Positions 54,456-63,267 of a stretch of 64,000 nt of DNA are shown in pieces. A model generated the notes under the pieces. It was not told where the DNA came from, ran no database searches, and was given only the letters and a program-made list of their open reading frames with translations. Origin of the DNA: Pseudomonas japonica (lineage in GTDB: Bacteria; Pseudomonadota; Gammaproteobacteria; Pseudomonadales; Pseudomonadaceae); NCBI RefSeq assembly GCF_013522925.1, contig NZ_JAAMQU010000004.1, positions 310,001 to 374,000 on the forward strand, in the 5' to 3' direction. The translations under genes were made by a program, and so were the position numbers. The stretch's first letter is position 1. Each line of letters begins with the position of its first letter.

Positions 54456-55286
54456 TCAAAGAGGGAAGTGAGGGGCGCCGGGCGGTGTGGCAGCCTTGGC
54501 GTTGAGGTAATCAAGGTTGTGGCGGGTCCACTGGTCTTCCAGCGCGCAGGTGGTGGCCGCATCGAGCTGCCACGGCAGCCAGTGTTCGATGATCTGGTTG
54601 ATGCCCCGCGCCTCGGGCTGGACTGCCGCGCGCAGATAGTCGTAATCCAGCAACCCCTCGCCCAACGGGCAGCCGGCGTAGGTAAAGCCGACCCAACCGT
54701 CCCGGCGCGAGAATGCAAAATCCTTCACATGCAGGTTGAGGGTGCGCGCTGCGCAGCGATCGATGACGGCTTGAGGTAATTCGAGCGCGGCCACACAGTT
54801 GCCAGGGTCGAGGCAAATGCCTACCCAGGGGCTGGCGAGCCGCTCGACCACAGCCAATAGTGTGCTGGAAGGCACTTGTTCATAGGTTTCAAGCGCCAGC
54901 CGTACGCCCTGCTCGGCCAGCCGTGGGGCGATGGTTTCCAGCAGGGCGAACGCTTCGTCAGGGCTGGGCCGGTGCGCGGCACCGTTGAACATGCTGCGCA
55001 GCACCTTGGCGCCGAGGATGTCCGCATAACCCAGGTACTTGAGCAGGTGCTCGGTGCGCAGGCCACGGGTACCAAGCTCGAGGGTAAGCCCAAGCGCATC
55101 GGCCTGCTGCCGCAGTTCGCGCAGCTGCTGCGGCGATAAGGCTTCGAGCCCGGCATAGTCACAGATCTGGAACACCGTAGCGCCCAGGTCGGCAGTGTGT
55201 TGGAGCATGGCGGGTAGGTCCATCGGGTGAGGCACCCGATCCGATGCGCGCCAGAAGAACGAATAGGTGCTCAGGCCGATTGCCAT
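54456..55286 (-). CDS. TIM-barrel sugar isomerase/epimerase family, candidate OiaC decarboxylase
   Basis: 276 residues from ATG 55286 ([20 protein letters not shown]). AP-endonuclease-2/xylose-isomerase-like barrel with metal-ligand strands: GLTLELGTRG, RLALETYEQVPSS (Glu), GICLDPGNCVA (Asp), LNLHVKDFAF (His), and a late GLLDYDYL. The family contains hydroxypyruvate isomerases and tagatose epimerases; 3-oxo-isoapionate decarboxylase OiaC, which yields L-erythrulose, belongs to the same superfamily. Given ApnO upstream in the pathway and erythrulose kinase in the operon, OiaC is the best guess. Overlaps the TPI-like gene by 16 bases. Confidence 0.65.
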   Translation of the reverse strand: MAIGLSTYSFFWRASDRVPHPMDLPAMLQHTADLGATVFQICDYAGLEALSPQQLRELRQQADALGLTLELGTRGLRTEHLLKYLGYADILGAKVLRSMFNGAAHRPSPDEAFALLETIAPRLAEQGVRLALETYEQVPSSTLLAVVERLASPWVGICLDPGNCVAALELPQAVIDRCAARTLNLHVKDFAFSRRDGWVGFTYAGCPLGEGLLDYDYLRAAVQPEARGINQIIEHWLPWQLDAATTCALEDQWTRHNLDYLNAKAATPPGAPHFPL

Positions 55287-56050
55287 GTCTGCGTCTCCCT
55301 TGGATGTGCGGCGCACTGTGCGGCTTCTTGCAGAATGGCGGCGAACGCGTGGGGATCGTGGGCGAAGCGCCCCAGGAATAGCCCATCCACCTGCCCGCCC
55401 AGCTGGCTCAGCAAGCCGGGCTTGGCACTGCCGCCGTAGATCACCCGCGCCCCTTCGCGCCGCAACTGCTGGCACACCTCGGCGATATAGTCCGGGCTGG
55501 CTGGCTCCGCCGCGCCGATGGCCCATTGCGGCTCGTAGGCCAGGAGCAATTCGCCGCTCAACCCGGCCGCCAACGCAGGCGCAAGGGCTGCATCCAGCTG
55601 GCCTTTGCACACCGCCACCGCCTCGGTGATGCTGCCTTGTTGGGTTTCGCCCAGGCACAGCACGGGGGTGAGCCCGTTGCGCCAGGCCGCGGCGGTCTTG
55701 TCGGCGATCTGGCGATCGGTCTCGGCAAAGTGCCGGCGGCGTTCGGCGTGACCGATTTCCGCCACCTGGCAGCCCATTTCCGCGAGCACGTGCGGGCTGA
55801 CTTCACCGGTCCAGGCGCCTTGGTCTTCCCAGGCAAGGTTTTGCGCCCCGACCACCGCCAGGCCATCAAAAATCTCCAGCGTAGCGGCCAGCATCGGAAA
55901 GCTGGGAATCACGAACACCTCGATGGCGCCGCTGCGCACCTGCGGATGTTCCCGCAGCAGCGCGGCGATGGCCCGCGACCAGTCCAGCGTCTGCTGGTAG
56001 CCGAAGTACATCTTCAGGCTCACGCCCAGCGTAACGGCCGGGCGGCTCAT
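55271..56050 (-). CDS. lerI: TPI-like L-erythrulose 1-phosphate isomerase (LerI/EryH type)
   Basis: 259 residues from ATG 56050 ([18 protein letters not shown]). Triose-phosphate isomerase fold: VSLKMY in place of NWKMN (catalytic Lys kept), EIGHAERR (electrophilic His), [10 protein letters not shown] (catalytic Glu), [10 protein letters not shown] phosphate loop. The altered N-terminal motif and the operon with RpiB-like and DhaK-like genes match the tetrulose-phosphate enzyme of erythritol and apiose pathways (L-erythrulose 1-P to D-erythrulose 4-P) rather than glycolytic TPI. ATGA overlap with the next gene upstream. Confidence 0.82.
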   Translation of the reverse strand: MSRPAVTLGVSLKMYFGYQQTLDWSRAIAALLREHPQVRSGAIEVFVIPSFPMLAATLEIFDGLAVVGAQNLAWEDQGAWTGEVSPHVLAEMGCQVAEIGHAERRRHFAETDRQIADKTAAAWRNGLTPVLCLGETQQGSITEAVAVCKGQLDAALAPALAAGLSGELLLAYEPQWAIGAAEPASPDYIAEVCQQLRREGARVIYGGSAKPGLLSQLGGQVDGLFLGRFAHDPHAFAAILQEAAQCAAHPRETQTWQSA

Positions 56051-56517
56051 CGGCTGCCGACCTGCTCGTAGTCCGACAGTGTCTTGACCTTGAGGGCCGA
56101 GGCTGAAGTTTCGTCGAAGCGATAGGTGAGCCATTCCTTCAACAGGCGGCGGGCCAGCTCAAGGCCGATCACCCGTTGGCCGAAGGTCAGCACCTGGGCG
56201 TTATTGCTGAGCACGGCGCGCTCCACCGAGAAGCTGTCATGGGCCGTAACCGCCCGAATGCCGGGTACTTTATTGGCAGCGATCGCTACCCCCAGGCCCG
56301 TGCCGCAGATCAATAGCGCACGATCGGCGTCGCCGGCGGCCACTTTTTCCGCTGCCGCGATGGCCACCAAGGGGTACGCGGTATGGCTTTGGCTGTCCAC
56401 CCCCACGTCCTCCACATGGCTGACCAGAGGGTTGGCGAGCAGGTCACGCTTGAGCGCTTCCTTGTATTCGAAACCGGCGTCGTCGCAGCCGATGACTATT
56501 CGCAGTGTGTCACTCAT
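56047..56517 (-). CDS. derI: RpiB/LacAB-type D-erythrulose 4-phosphate isomerase (DerI/EryI type)
   Basis: 156 residues: [41 protein letters not shown] (active-site Cys and anion loop), [19 protein letters not shown]. RpiB family isomerases act on ribose 5-P, allose 6-P or, in erythritol/apiose operons, D-erythrulose 4-P to D-erythrose 4-P. The neighbourhood selects the last. Overlaps the kinase gene by 8 bases. Confidence 0.83.
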   Translation of the reverse strand: MSDTLRIVIGCDDAGFEYKEALKRDLLANPLVSHVEDVGVDSQSHTAYPLVAIAAAEKVAAGDADRALLICGTGLGVAIAANKVPGIRAVTAHDSFSVERAVLSNNAQVLTFGQRVIGLELARRLLKEWLTYRFDETSASALKVKTLSDYEQVGSR

Positions 56518-58273
56518 GAAGGCTCTCCTCTGGGCGGCGTGCGGCGCTCACTCCAGCCGCCAGCAGCGGCTCGATGGCGGTGATGATCAGGCTCAGCGAT
56601 ACGGCGCCGGCGTCCGGGGTGCCCAGGCTTTTCTCCGCCAAAGGGCGAGCGCGGCCGATTTTCGGGCGCAGTTGCGCGGTGGCCGCGCAGGCGTCCCGGG
56701 CCACCGCGGCGGCATGCCGCCAGGCCTCGGCAAGCTCAAGCCCCTGCCCCGCCGCCTCGTTCAGGGCCTGGGCAAAGGGCACCAACACATCCACCAGTGT
56801 CTTGTCGCCCACCTGGGCCTTGCCGAAATGGCGAATACCGTCACTGGCGTGTTGAATGCCCTTGGCCACCCGACTGGCGTCGGGGTCGAGCGTGTCGCCC
56901 AGGCTGCTCCCGAGCGCGGTGAGCGCCACGCCCCAGATGGCCCCTGAGGTGCCCCCGGCCTTGTCGGCCCAGGCATCGGCGGCGCAGCGCAGCAAGGTAC
57001 CGGCACCCGCGCCCTGGGCCAGCACTTCACGCGCCCGGGCCACGGCAGCCATTACCCCGCGTTGCATGCCGATGCCATGGTCGCCGTCGCCGGCCACCGC
57101 GTCGATACGGCCCAACTCCTCCACGTGCTCGAGCACGGTACGTTCGGCTATTTCCAGGGCCTGGAGCACGCAATGCGCCGAGCGGCGGGATTTGGCACTG
57201 GCGGGGGGGATCGCAGCACTTTGCAAAGGGGCCAGGTCGAGCGCGCCCAGCCGTTCGGCGAACATCACGTTGCCCTTGCGGTAAGCCGGCGTGGCGGCAG
57301 CGGCGCACCAGAACCGCTCCAGTTCCGGGTCCAGCCAGCACAGGGTGAGCGATACGCCGGCCATGTCGAAACTGGTCACCAGTTCACCCACTTCGGGCTC
57401 TACTACGGTCAGCCCTATATTGCTCAGCAGTTGCGCCACCCGCCGATACACCACAAAGAGTTCTTCGTACTTGACGCTGCCCAGGCCGTTGAGAATGACC
57501 GCCACACGGTGACCGGCGGGCTGGCCGATCCCTTCTGGCAGGTCCTTGAGCAAGGACGCCACCAGCAGCTCGGCCAACTCGTCGGCGCTGGGCACGGGCC
57601 CCTCGTCGATACCGGGCTCGCCATGGATGCCCATGCCCAGGGCCATCTTCCCGTGCGGCACGGTGAACAGCGGATGGTCGGCGCCTGGTAGCGTGCAGCC
57701 GGTAAACGCCACGCCCAATGACCGGGTGCGCTGGTTGGCATGCCGGGCCACCCGCACCACCTCGGCAAAGTCATAGCCTTCCTCGGCCGCCGCGCTGGCG
57801 GCCTTGAACACCACCAGGTCGCCGGCGATGCCGCGGCGCTTGTGCAGCTCCTGGCTCGACGCGCTGGAGATGTCATCCGTGACCGCGATCACTTCGCAGG
57901 CAATGCCTTCGGCCAGCAACCGATCGCGGGCCAGGCCAAAATGCAGCACGTCGCCGGCGTAGTTGCCGTAGCCGAGCAGCACGCCCGCGCCTTTGTTCGC
58001 CAGGCGGGCTACGCCGTAGATCTGCTGCGCCGAGGGCGAGGCGAACAGGTTGCCCATCACCGCGGCATGGGCCAACCCCTGCCCCACCAAACCAGCGAAC
58101 GCCGGGTAGTGGCCGGAGCCACCGCCAATCACCACGGCAACGCTGTTGTCGGGGGTGCGGGTATTGCGCACCACCCCGCCAGGCACCCGGCGGACCTTGT
58201 CGCTGTGTACCGCGACAAAGCCTTCTACCAGTTCACCGGCGAAGTCAGAGGGCTGATTAAACAGACGGGTCAT
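56510..58273 (-). CDS. lerK: Dihydroxyacetone-kinase-type L-erythrulose kinase (LerK)
   Basis: 587 residues: an ATP-dependent DhaK-DhaL fusion. DhaK part with [17 protein letters not shown] and the substrate-linking His in [11 protein letters not shown]-type region; DhaL part with [17 protein letters not shown] (Asp residues binding Mg-ATP) and [11 protein letters not shown]. Phosphorylates short ketoses; L-erythrulose to L-erythrulose 1-phosphate here by operon context. Ribosome site GAGGAGA upstream of ATG 58273. Confidence 0.87.
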   Translation of the reverse strand: MTRLFNQPSDFAGELVEGFVAVHSDKVRRVPGGVVRNTRTPDNSVAVVIGGGSGHYPAFAGLVGQGLAHAAVMGNLFASPSAQQIYGVARLANKGAGVLLGYGNYAGDVLHFGLARDRLLAEGIACEVIAVTDDISSASSQELHKRRGIAGDLVVFKAASAAAEEGYDFAEVVRVARHANQRTRSLGVAFTGCTLPGADHPLFTVPHGKMALGMGIHGEPGIDEGPVPSADELAELLVASLLKDLPEGIGQPAGHRVAVILNGLGSVKYEELFVVYRRVAQLLSNIGLTVVEPEVGELVTSFDMAGVSLTLCWLDPELERFWCAAAATPAYRKGNVMFAERLGALDLAPLQSAAIPPASAKSRRSAHCVLQALEIAERTVLEHVEELGRIDAVAGDGDHGIGMQRGVMAAVARAREVLAQGAGAGTLLRCAADAWADKAGGTSGAIWGVALTALGSSLGDTLDPDASRVAKGIQHASDGIRHFGKAQVGDKTLVDVLVPFAQALNEAAGQGLELAEAWRHAAAVARDACAATAQLRPKIGRARPLAEKSLGTPDAGAVSLSLIITAIEPLLAAGVSAARRPEESLHE

Positions 58274-58286
58274 TATTGTTATCTCC

Positions 58287-59636
58287 TCAGTGCGCGTGAC
58301 GCACGGGCGCCAGCGTGTCTTTCGACGCGGTAGGCCGCTGTTGGCCCAGCAACACCATCAGCACCGCCGACATCAGCATCAGCCCGCCAACCACGAACAT
58401 CGGCACGGCGTAGCTGCCGGTGCTTTCCTTGAGCATGCCGGTGACGAACCCCGCCGAAAAACCGGCCACGTTGCCTACGGTATTGATCAGCGCCACAGCG
58501 GCTGCCGCGGAGGCACCGGTGAGGAAGCGGGTGGGCAGGGTCCAGAAGTTCGGCAGCGCCGCAAAGATGGAGCACGCGGTGATAGTGACCACCGCTACCG
58601 TCGCGGTCGGCGACCCCATGGCCAGCGCCAGCGGAATGCTGACCGCGCCAGTCACGGCCGGCAACGCGATGTGCCAGGTGCGGCAGCCGCGCTTGGTGGC
58701 GTCACGGGACCAGAGGTACAGCGCTACCGCTGCCGGCAGGTACGGGATGGCGGTGATCAGCCCCTTCTGGAATACGGTAAACGTGGTGCCGAACTGCGCC
58801 TGGAACCCGCCGATGATGGTGGGGAGGAAGAACGCCAATGCATACAGGCCGTAGATGAACCCGAAGTAGATGAAGCACAGCACCCATACCCGCCCGTTGA
58901 GCATGGCCTTGCCAACACTGAGGTGGTGAGTACTGGCCTGGGCCTGTTGCTGCTCGCGTTCCAGTTCGCTTACCAGCCAGGTGCGTTCTTCTTCGTTGAG
59001 CCACTTGGCGCTGGCCGGCCGGTCTACCAAGTAGAACCAGGCAATCAAGCCCACCACGATCGCGGGTATCGACACCCCGAGGAACATTACCCGCCAGCCT
59101 GCCAGGCCGAACAAGCCGTCATGGCTGATCAGCCACGCTGCCAGCGGGGCGCCGATGACCACGGTGAGCGGTTGTGCCAGGTAGAACAGCGAGAGGATCT
59201 TGCTGCGATAGCGCCCGGGTACCCAGAGGCTGAGGAACAGAATGGCCCCGGGGAAGAACCCTGCCTCGGCAACCCCCAGTAGTACACGCAAGGCATACAG
59301 CCCTTCCACGCTGGACACCCAGGTGAACAGCAGCGAAACGATGCCCCACGACACCATGATCCGCGCCAGCCACTTGCGCGCCCCGAAGCGATGCAAGGCC
59401 AGGTTGCTCGGCACTTCCAGAAGAATGTAACCAATGAAGAAGATGCCCGAGGCCATGCCGAACTGGGCGATGGTCAGCCCCAGGTCCTGGGTCATGCCAT
59501 TAGGGCCCGCGAAGGAAATCGCCGTACGGTCAAGGAAGTTGATGAAGAACATCAGTGCCACGAAGGGCACCAGGCGAAGCGAGATCTTGCGGATAGCCGA
59601 TTGCTCGACCTGAGGGGCTGCGGAGACCTGGGACAT
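58287..59636 (-). CDS. MFS transporter (anion:cation symporter type)
   Basis: 449 residues, twelve membrane segments, N-terminal FLDRTAISFAGPNGMTQDLGLT as in the GudP/ExuT/phthalate group. First gene of the minus-strand operon, 13 bases before lerK. The group carries sugar acids, so D-apionate or a related acid is a reasonable cargo, giving the cell a second entry point beside the ABC importer. Promoter region 59637-59800 with the GATGATGGTAT motif. Confidence 0.88.
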   Translation of the reverse strand: MSQVSAAPQVEQSAIRKISLRLVPFVALMFFINFLDRTAISFAGPNGMTQDLGLTIAQFGMASGIFFIGYILLEVPSNLALHRFGARKWLARIMVSWGIVSLLFTWVSSVEGLYALRVLLGVAEAGFFPGAILFLSLWVPGRYRSKILSLFYLAQPLTVVIGAPLAAWLISHDGLFGLAGWRVMFLGVSIPAIVVGLIAWFYLVDRPASAKWLNEEERTWLVSELEREQQQAQASTHHLSVGKAMLNGRVWVLCFIYFGFIYGLYALAFFLPTIIGGFQAQFGTTFTVFQKGLITAIPYLPAAVALYLWSRDATKRGCRTWHIALPAVTGAVSIPLALAMGSPTATVAVVTITACSIFAALPNFWTLPTRFLTGASAAAAVALINTVGNVAGFSAGFVTGMLKESTGSYAVPMFVVGGLMLMSAVLMVLLGQQRPTASKDTLAPVRHAH

Positions 59637-59803
59637 GTCTGTTCTCTCCGGCTCATCGACAGGGTGTTCGCCAGGGCGCCCACCGGTGTGACGAGTGTTT
59701 TCTTATTAGGGTCGCGATAAGGCAGCGATCCACGCCTCACCCGGGCTCACAGTGGCACGGGCATGGGAGAGTTCTAGCATCACCTGAACTGTTTGTATAC
59801 TTG

Positions 59804-59814
59804 GATGATGGTAT
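59804..59814. promoter_or_regulatory. Shared 11-mer upstream of the catabolic operon, candidate GntR site
   Basis: GATGATGGTAT, 168 bases upstream of the MFS start and identical to 47866-47876; GTATAC lies 4 bases before it. The rest of the gap 59637-60021 has no gene; it holds the operon promoter and the region downstream of ttcA. Confidence 0.5.
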
Positions 59815-60021
59815 GATCTCTCTACCAGTGAAAATTGTGGGCAGAAAGGCCGCTGGGGCTATGGAAATAGAGGGGGTTATTACGGGATTACCGTTCGTCC
59901 GATGCTGTTCGGCAGCTTAAGGCAAGCCGGGAGGCCAGGCGGCGTTCGATAGCGGGCGAACCCGATACAGACGGCCGTTGTGCCAGCGCTCGACGGCGGC
60001 TGGCACGGCCGATGAGTGGAG

Positions 60022-60846
60022 TCAGAGGTTCATCACATCGACAAACCGGGGCGTTGCGCTTTCGTCGATACGCAGGTCGGTGAAGTTGAACAGGTCGCGG
60101 TCGGCCAACTGCGAGGGCACGACGTTCTGCAGCCCACGGAAAATGTTCTCGGTGCGCCCCGGGTGCTTGCGCTCCCACTCCACCAGCATGTCCTTGACCA
60201 CCTGGCGCTGCAGGTTTTCCTGGGAGCCACACAGGTTGCACGGGATGATCGGGAACTGCTTCATATCCGAGTAGGCCTGGATGTCCTTCTCGGCGCAGTA
60301 GGCCAGCGGGCGGATCACCACGTTGCGGCCATCATCGGCCAGCAGCTTGGGCGGCATCGCCTTGATGGTGCCGTTGAAGAACATGTTCAGGAAGAAGGTT
60401 TCGACGATGTCGTCCCGGTGATGCCCGAGCGCCATCTTGGTGGCACCGATTTCATCGGCGAAGGTGTAGAGCGTGCCGCGGCGCAGGCGCGAACACAGCG
60501 AGCAGGTGGTCTTCCCTTCCGGGATGAGCGCCTTCACCACCGAGTAGGTGTCCTTCTCGAGGATGTGGTAGTCCACCCCCAGTTCCTTCAGGTAGGCCGG
60601 CAGCACATGCTCGGGAAAACCAGGCTGCTTCTGGTCCATGTTCACCGCCACCAGCTCGAAGCGGATGGGCGCGACCTTTTGCAGGTGCAGCAGCACGTCC
60701 AGCATGGTGTAGCTGTCCTTGCCCCCGGACAGGCAGACCATCACCTTGTCGCCGTCCTCGATCATGTTGAAGTCAGCCACGGCTTCCCCCGCCAGGCGGC
60801 GAAGACGTTTCTGCAGTTTGTTCTGGTTGACCGAGAGGGTGCCCAT
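60022..60846 (-). CDS. ttcA: tRNA 2-thiocytidine(32) synthetase TtcA
   Basis: 274 residues from ATG 60846 ([20 protein letters not shown]). PP-loop [13 protein letters not shown], the iron-sulfur cysteines in [11 protein letters not shown] and [32 protein letters not shown]. Thiolates C32 of certain tRNAs. Core gene. The frame is open further upstream to 60981 but overlaps the SprT promoter region. Its last 49 bases have a relative at 43512-43560. Confidence 0.96.
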   Translation of the reverse strand: MGTLSVNQNKLQKRLRRLAGEAVADFNMIEDGDKVMVCLSGGKDSYTMLDVLLHLQKVAPIRFELVAVNMDQKQPGFPEHVLPAYLKELGVDYHILEKDTYSVVKALIPEGKTTCSLCSRLRRGTLYTFADEIGATKMALGHHRDDIVETFFLNMFFNGTIKAMPPKLLADDGRNVVIRPLAYCAEKDIQAYSDMKQFPIIPCNLCGSQENLQRQVVKDMLVEWERKHPGRTENIFRGLQNVVPSQLADRDLFNFTDLRIDESATPRFVDVMNL

Positions 60847-61027
60847 GATGAGGAAATCCTGATACGTGCCGACAGCGGAATACGAAGGCGCGCATTCTAC
60901 CTGCAAACGCTGGCGGAGCGTAGGCCACAAGGCGGCGCTGGCGAGCCCTGCGGCAGGAATCGGTGACGAGCGGCTCGGCAACCCAACCGCCCGCAGGGCA
61001 TAATTGCGCTTCGTGGAGCCAATACCT

Positions 61028-61522
61028 ATGTCCGACCCCCTCCTTCACCGCGTCGAAGCCTGCTACGAACAGGCCGAAGCCTTCTTCAAGCGCCCGTTCA
61101 AAAGGCCTGTGGTCAGCCTCAAGCTGCGAGGCCAGAAGGCCGGCGTGGCGCACTTGTACGAAAACAAGCTGCGGTTCAACAACGAGCTGTACCAGAAAAA
61201 TACCGAAGATTTTCTTCGCCAGACGGTCCCCCATGAGGTGGCTCATCTGGTGGCGCACCAGATGTTTGGCGACCGCATCCAGCCCCATGGCCAAGAGTGG
61301 CAGCTGATCATGCGTGGCGTGTACGAACTGCCGCCGCTGCGCTGCCACAACTACGAAGTGAAACGCCGCCAGGTGAAGCGCTACATCTACCGCTGCCCCT
61401 GCACCGACGGCGTGTTCCCCTTCACTGCCCAGCGCCATGGCCTGGTGCGCCAAGGTCGGCGTTACCTGTGCCGCCGTTGCCGGCAAACGCTGGTGTTCAG
61501 CGGCGAAATGCGGGTGGAGTGA
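61028..61522 (+). CDS. SprT-like zinc metallopeptidase
   Basis: 164 residues. [17 protein letters not shown] gives the HExxH-type zinc site (HEVAH), third ligand in HGQEW, and a C-terminal zinc-ribbon CPCTDG...[12 protein letters not shown]. SprT domain proteins relate to eukaryotic SPRTN that cleaves DNA-protein crosslinks; bacterial function unclear. Divergent from ttcA. Confidence 0.92.
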   Translation: MSDPLLHRVEACYEQAEAFFKRPFKRPVVSLKLRGQKAGVAHLYENKLRFNNELYQKNTEDFLRQTVPHEVAHLVAHQMFGDRIQPHGQEWQLIMRGVYELPPLRCHNYEVKRRQVKRYIYRCPCTDGVFPFTAQRHGLVRQGRRYLCRRCRQTLVFSGEMRVE

Positions 61523-61558
61523 GGGGGCCTGGAGGGGCATCCACACACTACCCCTACC

Positions 61559-61605
61559 CCTGTGGGAGCAAGCGGAGCCGAAGGCGGAGCTCGCGAATAA
61601 GGGCG
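61559..61605 (+). repeat. REP-like palindrome, degenerate
   Basis: Begins CCTGTGGGAGC and ends GCTCGCGAATAAGGGC, as do Pseudomonas REP elements (CCTGTGGGAGC...GCGAA), with an altered middle. Located between the convergent SprT-like and dctA genes. Confidence 0.55.
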
Positions 61606-61610
61606 CAATG

Positions 61611-61638
61611 AAAAAGCCCGGGCTATTGGCCCGGGCTT
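61611..61638 (-). terminator. Rho-independent terminator of dctA
   Basis: AAGCCCGGGC (61614-61623) pairs with GCCCGGGCTT (61629-61638), 5-base loop, followed on the minus strand by TTTTT. 21 bases beyond the dctA stop. Confidence 0.85.
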
Positions 61639-61659
61639 CGTTCACAGCATCAGCCAACC

Positions 61660-62982
61660 TTACAAGCGCGTACCTTCGGCCACTTGCAGGTCGTCCTTGG
61701 GCTGGGTGAGTTCCAGCGGGGTGCCGCCAGAGGCCAGCTCGTGTTGCAGCTTGGTTTCGTCCAGCTCGCCAACCCACTTGGCAACCACCACGGTTGCCAC
61801 GGCGTTGCCCACCAGGTTGGTGAGGGCGCGGGCTTCGGACATGAAGCGGTCGATGCCCAGGATCAGCGCCAGGCCGGCCACCGGCAGGTGCCCAACCGCG
61901 GACAGCGTGGCCGCCAGCACGATGAAGCCGCTACCGGTTACGCCCGCCGCGCCCTTGGAGGACAGCAGCAATACGGCCAGCAGGGTGATCTGGTGAGTGA
62001 TGTCCATGTGGGTGTCGGTCGCCTGAGCGATGAACACGGCGGCCATGGTGAGGTAGATCGAGGTACCGTCGAGGTTGAACGAGTAACCGGTCGGGATCAC
62101 CAGGCCAACGACGGACTTCTGCGCGCCCAGGCGCTCCATTTTCACCAGCATGCGCGGCAGGGCGGATTCCGACGAGGAGGTGCCCAGCACGATCAGCAGT
62201 TCTTCACGGATGTAACGCACCAGCTTCAACACGCTGAAGCCGTGAGCGCGGGCGATTGCGCCCAGTACCACCACCACGAACAGTACGCAGGTGATGTAGA
62301 AGCACAGCATTAGCTGGCCCAGTTGCACCAGCGAACCCACGCCGTAGTTGCCGATGGTGAACGCCATGGCGCCCAACGCACCCAGCGGGGCGAGCTTCAT
62401 GATCATGTTGATGATGTTGAACATCACATGGGCGAAGCGATCGATCAGGTCCACCAGCAGCTTGCCGTACGACCCCAGGCGGTGCAGGGCGAAGCCGAAG
62501 ATCACCGAGAACATCAGCACCTGAAGGATATCGCCGTTGGCGAACGCGCCGACGATGGTGTTGGGGATCACGTTCAGCAGGAAGCCCACAACGCTCTGGC
62601 CTTCACCCTGGGTCACATAAGAAGCGACCTTGGAGGCGTCCAGGGTAGCGGGGTCGATGTGCATGCCAGCGCCGGGCTGCACCACGTTGACCACGATCAG
62701 GCCGATGATGAGGGAAATGGTGGATACGATCTCGAAGTACAGCAGCGCGTAGCCGCCCGTCTTGCCCACGGCCTTCATGTTCTGCATGCCGGCGATACCG
62801 CTCACCACCGTACAGAAGATGATGGGCGCGATGACCATCTTGATCAGTTTGATAAAGCCATCACCCAGCGGCTTGAGCATCGTGCCGGTCTGAGGATAGA
62901 AGTGGCCAAGCAGAACGCCGATGATGATCGCGAGGATCACCTGGAAATACAGGGACTTGTAGAGCGGCTGACGGGTCGTCAT
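61660..62982 (-). CDS. dctA: C4-dicarboxylate/cation symporter DctA
   Basis: 440 residues from ATG 62982 ([20 protein letters not shown]), GAGGAAA upstream. SDAAC family signatures: [18 protein letters not shown] (Ser-rich re-entrant loop), [22 protein letters not shown], and [19 protein letters not shown] then [15 protein letters not shown]. Takes up succinate, fumarate and malate with cations. A sigma54 promoter (63118) and two upstream dyads (63211, 63252) fit DctB/DctD control. Confidence 0.95.
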   Translation of the reverse strand: MTTRQPLYKSLYFQVILAIIIGVLLGHFYPQTGTMLKPLGDGFIKLIKMVIAPIIFCTVVSGIAGMQNMKAVGKTGGYALLYFEIVSTISLIIGLIVVNVVQPGAGMHIDPATLDASKVASYVTQGEGQSVVGFLLNVIPNTIVGAFANGDILQVLMFSVIFGFALHRLGSYGKLLVDLIDRFAHVMFNIINMIMKLAPLGALGAMAFTIGNYGVGSLVQLGQLMLCFYITCVLFVVVVLGAIARAHGFSVLKLVRYIREELLIVLGTSSSESALPRMLVKMERLGAQKSVVGLVIPTGYSFNLDGTSIYLTMAAVFIAQATDTHMDITHQITLLAVLLLSSKGAAGVTGSGFIVLAATLSAVGHLPVAGLALILGIDRFMSEARALTNLVGNAVATVVVAKWVGELDETKLQHELASGGTPLELTQPKDDLQVAEGTRL

Positions 62983-63117
62983 AGCAGTTTCCTCAAGCGT
63001 GCCGGCAAGTGTCTTCCCGACACCCCAACACATGAAGCGAGAACCCTCCTGACTGGAGGGATTTGTTCTTGGCCTGCAGCCTGCGCATGCACCCACGCGG
63101 GCGGCCTGAGGACACAA

Positions 63118-63135
63118 TCGCAAGGCTCATGCCAA
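63118..63135 (-). promoter_or_regulatory. Sigma54 promoter of dctA
   Basis: Minus strand TTGGCATGAGCCTTGCGA matches TGGCACG-N4-TTGC with one change; GG and GC are exactly 10 bases apart. Start of transcription expected near 63107, about 125 bases before the ATG. Confidence 0.78.
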
Positions 63136-63210
63136 CCTGGCGCAGTGCCCTGGATCTCCGCCGATACGGCATCTGCAAGCAGTATAGGAAGCCACGGCCA
63201 CACGGCAAGC

Positions 63211-63226
63211 TGGCGGATTCTCGCCA
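63211..63226. promoter_or_regulatory. Upstream activator dyad (proximal), putative DctD site
   Basis: TGGCGGATTCTCGCCA, a near-palindrome sharing arms with the distal dyad; about 110 bases upstream of the predicted start point. Confidence 0.6.
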
Positions 63227-63251
63227 ACTGCCGTGCAAGGAAGCGTGCCGC

Positions 63252-63267
63252 TGGCGGATATCCGCCA
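63252..63267. promoter_or_regulatory. Upstream activator dyad (distal), putative DctD site
   Basis: TGGCGGATATCCGCCA, a perfect 16-base palindrome ending one base before the kinase stop codon. Centres of the two dyads are 41 bases (about four helical turns) apart, so two activator dimers would sit on the same face. Confidence 0.65.

Noticed and set aside
55271-56050. Glycolytic triose-phosphate isomerase
   Set aside because: The N-terminal NWKMN motif is replaced and the operon is one of tetrulose-phosphate enzymes, so the paralogous role is more likely.
63235-63250. Second sigma54-like site GGCACGCTTCCTTGC upstream of dctA
   Set aside because: GG to GC spacing is 11 rather than 10 bases, and it lies between the two activator dyads; the site at 63118 fits better.
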